64,000 nt of DNA, from contig NC_063257.1 of NCBI RefSeq assembly GCF_019578655.1, positions 10,416,001-10,480,000 of the forward strand. Reading direction: 5' to 3'. The notes below the pieces were generated by a model. That model was given only the letters and a program-made list of their open reading frames with translations. It was not told the origin of the DNA and did not search any database. Made by a program: the position numbers and the translations under genes. This document shows, one piece after another, positions 31,657-45,640 of this stretch (the stretch's first letter is position 1; each line of letters begins with the position of its first letter). Source of the stretch: Ricinus communis. Lineage: Eukaryota > Streptophyta > Magnoliopsida > Malpighiales > Euphorbiaceae.

Positions 31657-34600
31657 ATGGCCATCGCTAGTATTATCTCAGAATCAACTGCTGAGGCACA
31701 AACTCCGCTCCTATACGACGTCGTAGAAGGCTCCGTTGATTACAAAGCCGGCCCCGTTTTTAGATACAACTCCGGTGGCTGGAGATCCGCTTCTTTGATT
31801 ATCGGTATTGTAATTCTTTTCTTCTTCTTTTTCTCTTTTTTGGTTAAATAACTTGTTGGAGATTAACTTTTATTGAAGTACTGGATTGATTTAAAAACTT
31901 TAGGAGTGGAAGTAGCAGAGAGATTCGCGTACTATGGAATAGCGTCGAATTTGATTACGTATTTAACTGGTCCGCTTGGTCAGTCAACGGCTTTTGCGGC
32001 GGAGAATGTGAATGCGTGGTCTGGAACGGCGTCGTTATTGCCTCTGCTAGGTGCTTCCATAGCTGATACTTTCCTTGGTAGATATCGCACTATTATTGTT
32101 GCCTCTCTTATCTATATCCTGGTAATTAACACACACTCTCTCTCTCTTTAATTACTGTTTAATTATATATATTTAGTCATAGAACTAACTATATATGGCA
32201 AGTCCCTAACGGTAATGCTATTTTTGAGGAAAGTGTAACAGCACCTGAAAATGTCAATTTGTCGTGACTTTGACTATAGGAGGATGATTGATCTGGTCAA
32301 TAGTACTAGGGGTCTAATAGCTCGGGTTAATTTTCACGAGATCAACTCGACTTGAGTTGAGTATCATTATATGTTCACATTAATTAAAAACAAAAAATTC
32401 ATTACCCTTAATTGGAGCTCAAATTGCATTTTGGTTATATGTATTAAGGATAAGGTGTAAATGTAATAATCAATGAGTACACCATTAAGCTTATAAGCTT
32501 TCAGAGTCTGAGTATTGTGATATTCAAACTTGGTTGGACTCGTTTTTCAAACTAATTGAGTTTGAGACATCTGAGTATTTTGTGAGCCAAGCTCTAGTAG
32601 CTTGATTCATTTACAGCTGTAAAAAAGCGACCTCAGTCACTTCCAAGAATGTAGGAGAACATAAGTTGTGGTTTTGCTAGATTACTCTTTAGCTTTCTTC
32701 AAGGTATTGTTTGATTTTTGTGCTAACTGCTAAAAGGCTGTTTGGAGGTGCCATTATAGGTTAGTGAATTTGTGATGATGGTCATGTCAAGAGTAGTGGT
32801 GATGTAATTTTTTGTGTTTGGAACTTGGATTGTAATACAAAATAGGATCTACTGTTAGCCCATGGTTATGATTATAACTTGGGTTTTCTTGGCTTGGTAA
32901 AGAATTGAGATATGCTGATGAAAGATGTTTAGTCCCTCATGTTGATTTGGGATGGTTTTTACATTGCTATATGTAAAAGTTACTATAGATGGCTGCTAAT
33001 GCAACAGTTAGCTTCAGTTATGCTAAAAAGTATGCTTGAAACCATATCGTTTTCCTAGTTCTTTCTATTGGGATTCTTATCTGTCTTGAGCATTTTAATT
33101 GGGAACCAAAATGGAGAAACTTGACAATGTCTTCTAAAATTGCTAAACTTTAGGATATGTTCTTAATTTGATTTAGCTAGCACAAAAGGATCTTTGTGTG
33201 GCCCGATTATGCATCATGTTGTTCTTTCTACCTAAACTTCTCTTGTGCTAAGCCTTTAGATTCTGTGCTTTGAGAATATGATTGTATCTGAAAAGAGAAA
33301 GAAATAAATGATGACAGTTATAGTTTAGCAATTAACTATAGAAATTAGTTCCTACTTCAGGCACCATTTCAAACCAAACATGGATAGACAGCTTGACCAA
33401 AATATGCTTTCTTGGCCTCTGTTTAACTTGTGAGGCAAGAAAAATCTAGATTTCTGACCTCCAATATTATATAGATGAAGGCACTTGATGGATCACTACT
33501 ACTACTTCCTCCTACTTACAAATAAGTTGTGTAAAAATGTCTTTGCTGATCTGCTGTAAAAAGTTATGAGCATGTCCTTGATTATTAATATTATTCCTTT
33601 GCTTTGGATTTAAAATTTGTAAAATTTGTTGTATCTAATCACAGGGACTTGGCTTATTGACTCTATCGGCTGTGCTTCCTTCTCTCAGTGACTGCCCAAG
33701 CACCAAGTCTACTGCGTCATGCTCTCCTGATCCAATTCAAGTAGTTTTATTCTTCTCTTCTCTATATTTGGTAGCACTTGGACAAGGTGGGCACAAACCT
33801 TGTGTTCAGGCTTTTGGAGCAGATCAGTTTGATGGACAAGATCCTAAGGAGTGCAAAGGCAAAAGCTCATTCTTCAATTGGTGGTATTTTTGCATGTGCG
33901 GAGGCACCTTGATAACACTATGGGTCTTAAACTACATCCAAGACAACCTTAATTGGGGTCTTGGATTTGGAATCCCATGTGTGATGATGATGATTGCACT
34001 TATCATCTTCTTACTTGGAACTAAGACGTATCGTTATAGTGTCAAAGTAGAAGAGAGAAGTGCATTTCGAAGAATCGGTAGGGTATTTCTGGCAACTATT
34101 AGGAATTGGCAAACATCCTCTTCTGCAATAGCTTTAGAGGAAGAAATTCGCGGAACACTACCTCACCAGAGTTCTGAGCAATTCAAGTAAGATAAAGAAC
34201 TTTATGCTCTTTAAATAACTTTATACTCTTTATGAGTAAAAGATAAAACTGAATACAAATACGTTAAGCTCTCTGGTAGATTTTAGAACATTTAAGATTC
34301 ACAGCTTGCAAAAATATTCTGAGGTCTGAGCTCTATGATTCGTTTGAAGAAGTGTTGCATGGTTAATTAAATAACTCCATTAGGATCTGCTAAAATCTAA
34401 CTGAAAAATTTGGGCATCTGAATGAACTTATTGATTTATACAAAGCCTTACTATATTAAGTCATTATTTTCCATGTCAAATGGATGTGACATTCTTGCAC
34501 TCAGTACCTTTTAGAGCAACAAGTGTCTATAAAAATTGAGGTGCACAGGCTCATCCCCAAAGAGACAAAGCCTTGTCAAATGTAGCCCATAAACTGGGAT

Positions 34601-35948
34601 TAGTGTAAAAACTTCCACTCACATACTTGAGTAAATGGATGGTGTAATATTAACTATACCCTGTTCTGTGCTTTATAAATGGGAGATTCATATTCTGAAC
34701 ATAATTAATATGAAATTCAGAACATGTAAAGTTTTCTAGTAACTATTATTGTAGGCTTTTTGTTGTTCTTGCTCATTATTTCAAGACATGAATTGCACAG
34801 ATTTGTAAGAAGTCTCCTATTTCTTAACATATTATTCCTGGGAGGGCAGCAGCTATTGACTAATTCTTCACAACTTCTCCATGATGCTGTATTTCTTTCA
34901 AATGCTTTTAGATTAACATCCTTGCATTGTTTGAAAGGAATACCATACTATGGTATTGAAGTAACTCTTGAATCGTGGAAGAAAATGGTCTCGTCATCTT
35001 TGATTTTTTTTTTTCTTTTCTTACCAATGAGGAGCTTTGCAGCTAGTTGTTTGGTCAAAACTATGAGTACTTAAAACATCTCAATTACTTTCTCTACCTC
35101 AAAACTCCTCTAATTTAGGAATTTGGATCTCATAATGTGCCAGGTTTCTCAACAAAGCCCTGCTTGCTCCAGATGGGTCAAAGGAAGATGGGAAGGTGTG
35201 CAGCCTTAGTGAAGTTGAAGAAGCCAAAGCAGTACTTAGGCTTGTTCCCATATGGGCTGCATGCTTGGTATATGCTGTCGTGTATGCACAGTCCTCTACT
35301 TTCTTCACTAAGCAAGGAGTAACCATGGATAGATCAATTTCACTGGGTATCGAGATACCACCAGCTTCACTTCAATCCTTCATCAGCCTTGCTATTGTCT
35401 TGTCCATTCCAATCTATGACCGTGTCTTTGTTCCAATAGCAAGGGCTTTAACTGGGAAACCTTCTGGCATTACAATGCTTCAGAGGATTGGAACTGGTAT
35501 ATGTTTATCAGCTCTATCCATGGCAATTGCTGCAGTGGTCGAGATGAAAAGGCTCGAAATTGCTCGAGAATATGGACTGGTCGATAAGCCGAACGCAACG
35601 GTTCCAATGAGCGTGTGGTGGCTAATTCCTCAATATGTCTTGTTTGGAGTTGCAGATGTATTTACGATGGTTGGTCTACAAGAATTTTTCTATGATCAGG
35701 TCCCTAGTGAATTAAGAAGTGTGGGTCTTTCTCTCTACCTCAGCATCTTTGGTGTAGGAAGCTTTATAAGCAGCTTTCTTGTCTCTGCCATTGAGAAAGC
35801 CACCGGTGGAGAAGGGCATTACAGTTGGTTTGCCAATAATCTGAATCGCGGTCATCTTGATTACTTCTATTGGCTACTAGCAGGGCTAAGCATGGTACAG
35901 TTGGTTGCTTACTTGTATTTCGCAAGAAACTATGTATATAATAGGTGA
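31657..35948 (+). CDS. NPF (NRT1/PTR family) transporter, NPF5-type, 570 aa, four exons
   Basis: This is a proton-coupled transporter of the major facilitator superfamily. The family carries nitrate, peptides, hormones or specialised metabolites, and several NPF5 members sit on the vacuole membrane. Coding exons join in frame: 31657-31804, 31904-32121, 33645-34186 and 35144-35948 (1713 bp), all with GT-AG borders. The N-terminus [10 protein letters not shown]...[30 protein letters not shown] is typical of the NPF5.10-5.12 group. The proton-coupling motif ExxER is E52-V-A-E-R56. Others are [64 protein letters not shown], the central basic loop, [12 protein letters not shown] and YFYWLLA. About 12 membrane segments are expected. 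The frame opens further upstream at 31633 but only with GTG, so the ATG at 31657 is used. Intron 2 is 1523 bp. The substrate cannot be told from sequence. Confidence 0.93.
32122..33644 (+). other. Intron 2 of the NPF gene
   Basis: The intron opens with GGTAATT and closes with ATCACAG. About 32270-32640 carries GGTCTAATAGCTCG... and ...AGCTTGATTCATTTACAGCTGT words like those of decayed hAT-type inserts, but inverted ends were not proven. There is no nested gene. Confidence 0.5.
34187..35143 (+). other. Intron 3 of the NPF gene
   Basis: The donor is GTAAGAT and the acceptor GTGCCAG. A short frame inside it (about 34760-35074) is not coding. No other feature is seen. Confidence 0.6.
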
Positions 35949-38900
35949 GCCACAATGTAAGATGCAAAGCGATGGTACTATTGTTATATATTATAGTACA
36001 GTTTGTAGCCAAAAAAATCCAAGTATTCTTTCACTGGCAGTTGTCTGGTGATTGGAAGAATTAGGTTCTCAATGTGTTTTAGAATTAGCTTTGGGTGTTA
36101 AAAAAAAAAAAAAAAACCAAATTTAGAACTTTTATGATTTTATGTATTGATTTTTTTAATTTTTTATAAACTATTTTTTAAAAACTTATTTTTTAGAAAA
36201 TATTAATTTATCTGTTTTTCTTAAAAGGAATTTTAAAAATAAAGATTGTGGTTGGAAAATAAACACATCCTAAATGTCTATTTGAAATTATGTTTGGAAA
36301 AGCACAATGTTAAAAATTAAAAAAAATTATTTTGAAGATTTTTGGAGAAAAATAAAATTTTCCTTCGAAATATGAATTAGATAAAAGTAACTTATACAAT
36401 TTTTTAAATTAAATAAATTTTAATATATTTTTTAACATCCTATAACAATTTCAATAAGATCCGTTGATGGATGTAGAGCAAGAAGCATGATGCTACTATA
36501 TAATGGCCAGTGCACTGCAGAGACTGACAGAATGGCCCTATCCATGTTAGGCTAGTGTTCTTGAACAATCAATGAACCTGGGTCATGCAAATCTTATCAG
36601 TGGCCCATGCTTAGTCAGTAAATTAAGTCTCTTGCACCCTCAATTCTGCCCTGTATTCCATCTTTGACTGGTATTTTCTCAAGTCTACTAGCCTGGAAAT
36701 TGAGGTTCACAAGCCAACATTCAGGGCCTAACAAGCGTGCTGCTAAAAGTCTGGTAAGCCTAACTATAAAAGTAAACTTCAAAATCAAGAATTTTTCCTT
36801 TATCATCAGTAATGTGGTTGTAGCATGGCAAATTAATACTTGGTAATGTGATTCTTGTCAGAATTGGCTCCATGCCATTATGCACTATTAATATTAAAAA
36901 AACTTGAATTGTCTGGCTCCAGGGCCTACAGCTTAAAAATAAATCATGCAGAATTGGGTAAGATGGAAAAAGGAATCAGTAGTTTTAAGTTTGAAAGACT
37001 TGTTGGTTGGTAGCTCTAACACCTTAATTAAAGCTAAAAGTATGAATAAATCTCTAACTATCTCCACTATTACAACAAATATGCCTGCTAAACTAATTAT
37101 TTAACTCTAAAATCTTTTACAATGCAACAACACAATCAATTGCATAATTTGCACTAATTGGGAACAAAATGACAGAGTTAGCAATTAAAGTTGACTTGTG
37201 ATTAAGAAGAAAAACATTACAACTTGTAATTGAAAAAGTATATGAATGGGTCTGAATACTAGCTGGATCCTCCATGTATTTGTTTACTAAGAATAAAGAG
37301 ATTTTGAAAGGATTATGCTTAAGCTTTATACCAAGAAAAAAAAAATACATATTTTAAAAGAAAAAGAGGAAAAAAAGAAAAGAATAATTTGTTGGGATTT
37401 TTGAACTTTGGGATTCCAATAATTTGGCTATGACAGGTATTAGTTGGATCTTACCTGTCAACCAATGCCACCTCATTACTTGGGCCGTTCCTTAATCATT
37501 GCCACTTGCTGCCTAAATAACTTGGGGGAAACCTATTTGTCATGCACAAATCCACTTCAAATTGCAATTCTTTTTTTTCCCATTAAGAACAAAAGAATAT
37601 ATGGAACAGCTATGTTCTACCATTGTTTTGTTCTTTTTATTCTTTTAGTTTTTCTTTTGTCTTTTAAAAAACATTTGTGATGATTTCATTGAAAAGGTTT
37701 TCATTGGCAACATTACAGAACTAAAGAATTAACTCAAGCCAAATACAAGGAAAACCACTTCCAAATAAGCCTAAACAATGTAACATTAATCCTAAAGGAT
37801 GAATGTGATGCTAAACAACATAAACTTAGTCAAAGTAGGAATAAATATGTGTAAATAAAATATCGTAAACTTTCCAATCAAATTGTGATTTTATTAATAT
37901 TTTCACTTGTGAAAATTAAGAAATAGTTTTCGAATTCAAATCTTTTTATTCATCATGCGCCAACGTTGATGAAAATTTATTATATTTATAATGACAGATT
38001 TATTATTTTATACTAAAACTCACCGATATAATCAACTTTTAATTAGTATAAAATAAAAAATAAAAAAAATATCAGCTGTCCGCCAAGAAAACAAAAGCTA
38101 TCCTTGAACACTCAAAAACAACACTATCTAAAGCAGTTTAAGACAGCCCTAGAGTTGGAAGGATTGGTTGTCCTTACAATGGGGCAATTTTCAGTCTCCA
38201 TTTGAAACTTTTGAGCCACCTTATGCCCACTGTCATTCAAACACTAAGACCATGAAAAAAGTAAAAAAGGATAAGATAAAATGTGATGTCCATTTTTTTT
38301 CTTTCAAGAAATTAGAGCCATTGCACACCTAAAAGACCCTACTAACAGGCCACTGATTCTATGTCAATGTCATACACAATTTTCTTTTATGTTTTAGGGG
38401 TCCATTCTATGGCAATTAGAGTTAGTTCATGTGATTTGAGACCAATCTAAATGATGTTTATCGTAGCATTATACATATACATATACATATAGATATAACT
38501 TAATGATAGAATTATAATAAAGTAATGTTAAACATGTAGCTCTATTTTATTCAATTTAATTTTGATCATTGAACAAAACATTGAATTTTTATTGATCTTT
38601 TGATCCCAATTTTTTTCAGTTTAAATTAATTTTTAACTGATTTTTATTTAGTTTTTGAACCAAATAATCTGAACTAATAAAGTGATCATTTCTTGATATT
38701 TGGAAAAGAATAATAATCCATTATGAAGTGTACATATCATAGTGGAATACAGACTAAAGCAGACCTGTCATTCTGATGAATCTTTCTTAAATTTTGGTTA
38801 AAAAGTGCTCCAGCTAAAATTTAAATAAATTCTAAAAGAAAATAAAAAAGAAAGAAAAAATTGATTGATATCAGATTAGTCTTATTGCTGATAAGGGAAG

Positions 38901-39400
38901 AATATAATATAAAATATGTCAAACAGTGTTTCAATTTGTCAATAGTCTGAATTGAGTGGATTCCCATTATGTGATTTACAATTTTATGTTGTGTTTTCCA
39001 TTTATTAAGATATTTGATCTTGAAAAAATTAGATTAAGAAAAAAAGTTATCAAGTTTCTTTTTATTTATTTTTTTATAAATTTCAGATTTTGTTAATGTT
39101 ATTTTAATTATTAACTTTATTGATTTGAATTGTAGAAGTTCATAATTAGAACCACATTTCTTGGTTTTTGCTGAAACTTTGTGCATTAAATCTGTCACTC
39201 CAACCTTCAATCAATTTTATAAAGTATGCTAATTATGATTAATCAAATTAGTGTCTACCCAATCTTTAGATAATTGTGTCATGGGATATAGTAATATGCT
39301 ATTAGATAATTAATTGTGAAATATGCAGTCTACTCCAATAATTCTTCAAACTAAGTTTTAAGTTTGTAGTCAAAAAATAGAAAGTGTTTAAGTATTAGAG
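35949..39400. other. Long intergenic stretch, no gene seen
   Basis: The 3' untranslated part of the NPF gene is likely at 35949-36100, ending near an A-run (about 36101-36116). The rest is AT-rich, with patches of normal GC around 36450-36760 and 37400-37560 that contain only short unconvincing frames. At 37866-37960 there is a word pattern (ATTTTCACTTGTGAAAATTAAG..TTCGAATTCAAATC) that recurs at 63382-63450. Confidence 0.5.
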
Positions 39401-40250
39401 TACATATTTAATTAGGAATGTAACTTATTAATTAATAAATTAATAGAAAAAATTATAAAATTATATATAAATTTAAATTTTATATGTCAAAAATAGTATA
39501 CATGTCAAAACAAAAATTCTACATATCAAAAATTAGACACACGTGTCAAAAAAATTAAATCTCAAAATTTAATATATATAAATATATCATTTATCAATTT
39601 TGCATATAAATGAAATCATTAAAATTGAAAAAAAAAAAAATCTTTCAAAGTCTAAGAAAACTGCTTTGCGTGCACCAAATTTTCTCGCCCTAAAAGTTTG
39701 TTTTCGTAACTCTAAACGCGAACTTAACTTTATAAATACATCTTTAGAACTAATCATACTTAATGTAATTATTTATAGGGATTAAATTTTAATTATTTAA
39801 TCATTTTGACAAAGATATCTTCTAAAGTGGCATATTATTATAACTAGAAAAATAATTTATTAATTTATATAAATATTAAAAGATAATTTTAAATGCTAAT
39901 TTCTAAGATTAGAATCATAATCTAGCTTAATTAGAAAATAACTTATCAATTAATACATTAATTATATAATTAGTATAGTGCTTATATATGAAAAATAAAT
40001 ATAATACTAGAAAATAGTATATCAATTTGTAATATTAATTTTATACATAATTAATATATACTTTTAAAATAATTCTTATACTTAATAAAATATTAATATC
40101 AATAAAAAATTCTAGAATATTTTAAATTTTATTATTTTTAAAATATAGAAATTAATTATAAAATATTAAAAAATTCTATTAGATTTGTTTCGTAAATTCA
40201 TTTTATGTTATAAATTATAATCAGAATTATAAAAATAATCAAATAACAAT
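39401..40250 (-). mobile_element. Helitron-like fragments, inverted relative to the other copies
   Basis: On the minus strand, about 39580-39400 reads TTTGACACGTGTGTCTAATTTTTGACAT..TTTTTTCTATTAATTT.., and about 40000-39840 reads TTATTTTCTAATTAAGC..GATTCTAATCTTAGAAATTA. Both are parts of the same family as 17760-18410, but in two pieces and out of order. Between them lies a GC-richer stretch (39650-39730) that the other copies lack. The ends are not determined. Confidence 0.3.
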
Positions 40251-43200
40251 AATTAACATTTAATAATAATGTGGTTTAATCATTGCATGTCATTGAGAAT
40301 GCCACGTGGCTAGCTCCATAGAAGAGTATGCCATGTAGCAACTCTTGATACTATAAAAGATTCACTTAAAAAGCATGCATAATACAAATTTCTTTAAAGA
40401 GAAATGCATAATAGAAATTAAATCTCTAGTAAGAACCCTAATGACAAAATTATGATGATTTTAAATTTCTCCATTTCATGTTGTCTTTAATCCAAATAAT
40501 ACAAGTTTTTCAAACTTATGTCCCTCCCAAGCACAGCAGATGCCCTTTTCATCCTTCCTATAAATCTTTTAGCCGTTGAATTGCCATCCTTTTCCCATTT
40601 CAGGATTTGCAATTTGCACTATCATTTGATGGGCCATTGTCATGTTAGTTTCTTTCCGAATTCAATTCCTTTTGACTCTTTGCTTCCCCATCAAATTGGT
40701 TTACATGTTTTCCCTCTGTCTGGTGCACAGAAAATTTCATCAATTCGTCCAAGAAAAGTTTCCCAGAAAAAGATTGGCAATTTGAACCCCACCTCCCTGA
40801 AATTTATCCAAAGTAATACTCGACAGTCTACCGTTATTTATTTCAACTCTTATTCCCTGAATCCGTCATTATTTATCATATTAGGCGAGTAAAAATTGGG
40901 ATAAATAATAGTCGGATGTCTAGCATTTTTCATTTTCCACGTATGCTTAGGCCTACCACCAATTTCCACATGTATACCAACTCATATTATTGTGAGTGAA
41001 ATTTTGAAATTCATGAGATATACTTGAATTTTCTTTTATAATGCAAAAAGTCAATAATTAATCTAAAGAACTCGTTTTATTCTTAAAATCTATTTTGAAG
41101 TATCGAAATATATAATTATTTCAGTCATGAATAATAAATTTTGAGGTAAATTTTACAATCTGTTTTTCTCGCAACGCTAAAGTAAGTTCACATTTTAGGA
41201 TACCGTAAACGTAAATTGTTTTAGTCATGGATAATGAATTGGTAGAAACTAATGCCATTTTGATTTAGTGAAAGGGTTTATAAAAAGAATTATTTGGAAT
41301 TCTTATTAGATCTTAAAAAAGTAAGATCTTATATATTCTCTTTTATAAACTAATTTTGTTTTAGTCTTGTTTTTAGAAAAGTATTAATTTGCATGCTTCG
41401 TTTGAAAAATAATTTCTAATTATCGGCGTCAGCTTGGCGTTTATTTCCTTATAAACCCTCCTTAAAATTTAAAGATTTTCTAAGATAATAAATATTTAGA
41501 TTAAAAACAGTTTGAGAAAACAATCCTAAATTAAAAATTATTACAAACTCCTAATTTATCACGTCATTAAAAAAATCCATCTAATAAAATGGTAATATTT
41601 CATTTTATTTTTTCATATCATCCTTATTTCTATAAGTAACGATTTTATTAATTTTTTAACTGTCTCATTAATTTTAAAGACAAAATTAATATGTAAAAAT
41701 AGAATAAAATATAGTTATTTTATTAAATAAATATTTTAATAACGATATGAATCAAGAGCATATAATAATTTTCCCGCAAAACAGGCTTCTAAGTGTCAAG
41801 AAACAAGTTGCTGAACTCATGTGATTCTGTTTGACGATTTGCTCATGAAATGACACTCCATTTGCAATTTAGTTGCCATGAATTGAAATTAAGCCAGCTT
41901 GCACATGTCCTACAAAACTATTCTGTAATCATTTTTCCAACTTCGTATTCTGATACTGCATGTAATTTTACTTTTTCATATTTTTTGAATTTTCTTGGTG
42001 CCAAGATTTTCTAATTTTGAATTTTACCTATTTCACTTGTTCCCTACTGAATACAAGTTGTTTTTTTCTTTTCCTTTTTTAAAAAACTATCAAACTCATT
42101 AAATGGGTTACGTACAAAGAATGGAAACATAATTAATAATCAATTTGGACCGTTCCAAGGATAAAACCTTTTTTAAGGCTAAATTTCCAGTGCATACGTA
42201 CATAATTCAATTATCTTATTGGTGTGAAGTCCCTTTTGATGTGTTCTTATAGAATGGTCCACCCATTAGTCCCTTGCTAAAGATAAGGGTTTATGGATAT
42301 AATCCAACCCTTAAGGCCAATATATGATTTTAATTTTCTAGGATAATGACTCAAATATTAAACCATCATGGCCTAATAATAAATGGTTTAATTATTTGTA
42401 TTATTATTTCTTTGAATGTTTAGGTTAAGTCTTTTTAAAGGTAAACTTAGCTATCATCATTTATGGACTTTCATTTTCTTTATGAACTTTCCCTAGCAAA
42501 TGCCTTCTCTACTCGAGTTTTATATCCAACTAACAAAAGAATCCCTTGTTATTTAAGATGAGTACAAATTGATATATAAAGCAATTATAAAAATTTATTA
42601 TTTCTTAAGATTCATCTCGATCGAAATTAGAAAAATAGAATTAATAATTATAACAATAATTATTATGAATATATAAATAACTTAAAAAGTAATTATTAAT
42701 ATATTTGAGCTAATTAAAATAGAATATCAAAATATATTTTATTCGCAATATTAGAAATTTAATATATGTTTTAGTCTGATATTGAAAATCTAATATCAAT
42801 TTTTTCAGACTCCTCCCATAATTAGTCTAAAGTCAGTACCAATCCAAGTTTAAGCTAATAAAACATGTATTTAAAATTCAATAAAATTGATTTAGGAACA
42901 AATTGAAAACCCTAAATTTTTGAAAAAAGAAAAAAGATTGAATAGAAAGTAATCTATTAGCAAGAAGTAAAGAACTATCATAATATAATTTTGCTTAGCA
43001 CTTCACTTCGAATGGTTGCCTGAAGTAAAACATCATTTTACAGTGAAACTCAGACACATCAACACTCAAGAAATGAAAGCAATTGCCTGTAAAAGGAATA
43101 AGGACAAAGAACAATACAAATAATGGTAGGCATATACATCCATGGTAATAATTACAACATAGAAATATAAATACAAAAATGAAAAATTGATGGGTAGTTT

Positions 43201-43768
43201 TGGTGAGAATGGATGGGTGTAGATTTGAAATAAAAATTGTCTTGTTTTATTCATACAAGATCGGACGGCTTTTATTTTCTTGTATTCGCTGTAATAATAC
43301 GAAAGGAAAAATTTGAATTTAAAATCACTTAATTTTAAAAATAAATATTCTTACCGTTTGAGTTAAATATTAAATTTTATTTTTTATTAATATATGAAAT
43401 TAGCAGCAACTTCACAAACTGACAGTACAAAACATTCTTAAAACACACCTCATGTCTTCAAAACAGACAAATTAACTAAACTTCTTCTTTATATGCAACC
43501 AATCCTTTCTCTTTTTTTCTTTCCCATTATTAATTTCTCCCAAATTGGTCCCGACAACATTTTACCCCACAAGTTTCCTTCATGTTCTCTCTCTCTCTCT
43601 CATATTTTTTTCAATTTTCTAAGATGTTGTCATAATGGGTTCACACCCATTGAAAACAATTCTCATTTTTAATGAAATATTTAATAATATACTATTGTTT
43701 TAATATATTATTTTTTTTAAACAAAAAAATATGTGATTTGTAAATTTATAAAAAAAAAAAAGAGCATC
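40251..43768. other. Long intergenic stretch, no gene seen
   Basis: About 40500-40900 has a moderate GC content and an open frame of 124 codons, but its translation has no recognisable domain, and codon composition does not favour a gene. A MITE-like patch around 41460-41760 could not be delimited. A CT microsatellite lies at about 43588-43601. Confidence 0.45.
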
Positions 43769-44062
43769 TCATCACTAAAACAATTTTGATTGCAATATAT
43801 TTATTATGATGAGCCATCATTATCACATTCTATTTGTTAATATGAGTTTAAAACTTAACAACTTTTAATATCGTTATTTGACCGTTAATCGATCTCATCA
43901 GATTAATAACTTCTTAAATTGTAATTTGACGGTCAAACAATAAAATTATAAGTTACTAAACTTTAAACTCATCTTATTAAATACGAGTAACATGATAATG
44001 ATGGTTGATTAGAGTGAAAATAGCTAAATCGTTGCGAATTAAAAATTTTTAACAGTGACATA
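43769..44062. mobile_element. Fold-back MITE, ~290 bp
   Basis: The left arm (CCATCATTATCACATTC..AATATGAGTTTAAAACTTAACAACTT..TTATTTGACCGT) matches the reverse complement of the right arm (CCATCATTATCATGTTAC..AAGATGAGTTTAAAGTTTAGTAACTT..TTGTTTGACCGT). The best part is about 80 bp per arm (43815-43895 and 43930-44010). Weaker similarity goes on outward with the words TCACTAAAACAATTTTGATTGC and TCACTGTTAAAAATTTTTAATTCGC. It has no coding capacity. Confidence 0.65.
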
Positions 44063-44337
44063 CATTTCCCTATCATGTTTTGTAATCATGTATAACACGA
44101 TGAAACTATCTCTATAAGCTTAATCTAATGGTTGCACATAACTTGAGCAAGAGTTAATCTCTCTTTATTCATAATGATTGAAAAAGACAATAAAAATTCA
44201 AGTGTTAAGTTCTTATATTTTTATTATGTTGATACTAAGTATCTATATCGAGAATTAGTCCAATTTGTACGGATCCAATTTATCATTCTTCATTTATAAA
44301 TAACTATTCAATTATACTCTAATAATAATAAAAGAAA

Positions 44338-44377
<40 letters not shown>

Positions 44378-45176
44378 GTACTTACAATGTATTTATATTT
44401 ATTTTATGTTTACTTAACATCTCTAGTTTCTAACCACTATCATCTAATGACTGGATTTTAATTACCAGTTTCTGACTATTATATATATTTAAAAAACTAA
44501 TAGATATAATATTATTTTTAAAAATTTTATTTTAATATTTTATTTCAATGTCAACTATTAAATAAATTAAATACTAATATAAAAATTTATAGTTATGTTA
44601 TACTATATAACTTTTTTATTATAATTAAATATGATAATAGAATAATTATAGTACAATTTTTATTATTTTAAATAATTGATTATATTATATTTTATTATTT
44701 TATATATATATATATATATATAATATTTATAGAAAATTATGTGAGATTTTTAAAAAAAATTCAAATAAAAACATAAAATAGAACTTTGTGTATATTTATG
44801 CTATTTTCAAAATAAATTTTTTATATTTTTAAAATTATAACTAAATTTTAAAAGAAATTTAGAAATAAATATAATATATTTTTTTATATTTTTTAATATA
44901 AAAAGTCACTTATTCTTAAACGAGGACAAGGAGTTTTTACTCTTTTTTTTTCAAGATCTATATTTTATATTTAAAATATTATCTAAATATAAAACAAAAT
45001 ATTTTTTATAATATTTTTTCTTAAACTAAAAATAGAAAAATTAGTCTATTTACTGCGAATTGCTTAAAACGTTGCTAATAAGAAAGAAAAACAAAAACAG
45101 TGCTTTTTTTCTTTTATATTAAAAGTAAGATTCATTTAAAAAGAAATATAAAAAAAAAAAAATCAAATGGGAAGAA
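44063..45176. other. AT-rich intergenic DNA with AT microsatellites
   Basis: An (AT)n tract lies at about 44345-44372 and a (TA)n tract at about 44701-44722. There is nothing else to annotate. Confidence 0.6.
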
Positions 45177-45640
45177 AAAGACAGCAAATGAGAAAACCAG
45201 CCAGCAGCTTTGGCAAATTGGGGATGCTTTTAATTAGATAGACTAGAATCAGCTTAAGAACACACACTGACCTAAGTCTTGGGCCTTTGTGGGCCCCCAC
45301 ACTTTACCCCCTTCTCTCTCTCCACTCCTCGTAATTATCTCATTTTCGGGCCGGCTTTTCTACAACAACGATTCCGATAACGTCAAGGTCTCAGAAACAA
45401 GTGTTTTAATTTTAATTTTAAGATAATACATATATTTGTGATCCCATGACAGCCTGTTCTATAGCTCATTACACGTGTCATAATGGGAAAAGGCTGTGAG
45501 TTTTTTTTTTTTTTTTGGGTCTGTGCAATACATAGTCAAAGGATGTAAGAATACCATAGAGGGTTCTGTGACATTATTCTAGTTGACAGCTCTGTCGTAG
45601 TGTATATTTGTTGTGTTTTAGATGTTTGTGGGAAGAATAA
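45177..45640. other. GC-richer island without an open frame
   Basis: The stretch stands out from its AT-rich surroundings. It holds GGGCCTTTGTGGGCCCCCAC (about 45280-45300), a CT-rich tract (45310-45330), GGGCCGGC, and an ABRE-like ACACGTGTC (about 45471). Such words are common in plant promoters, but no gene follows within 3 kb. It could be the promoter of a non-coding transcript or a decayed gene. Confidence 0.3.

Noticed and set aside
40518..40892. 124-codon plus-strand frame
   Set aside because: It has no recognisable domain, no promoter signs and no splice context. Its GC content is only slightly above background, so it is probably chance or a very old relic.
44341..44721. AT dinucleotide tracts as possible CRISPR-like or regulatory arrays
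   Set aside because: They are plain microsatellites in a plant nuclear genome; there are no spacers or repeat units.
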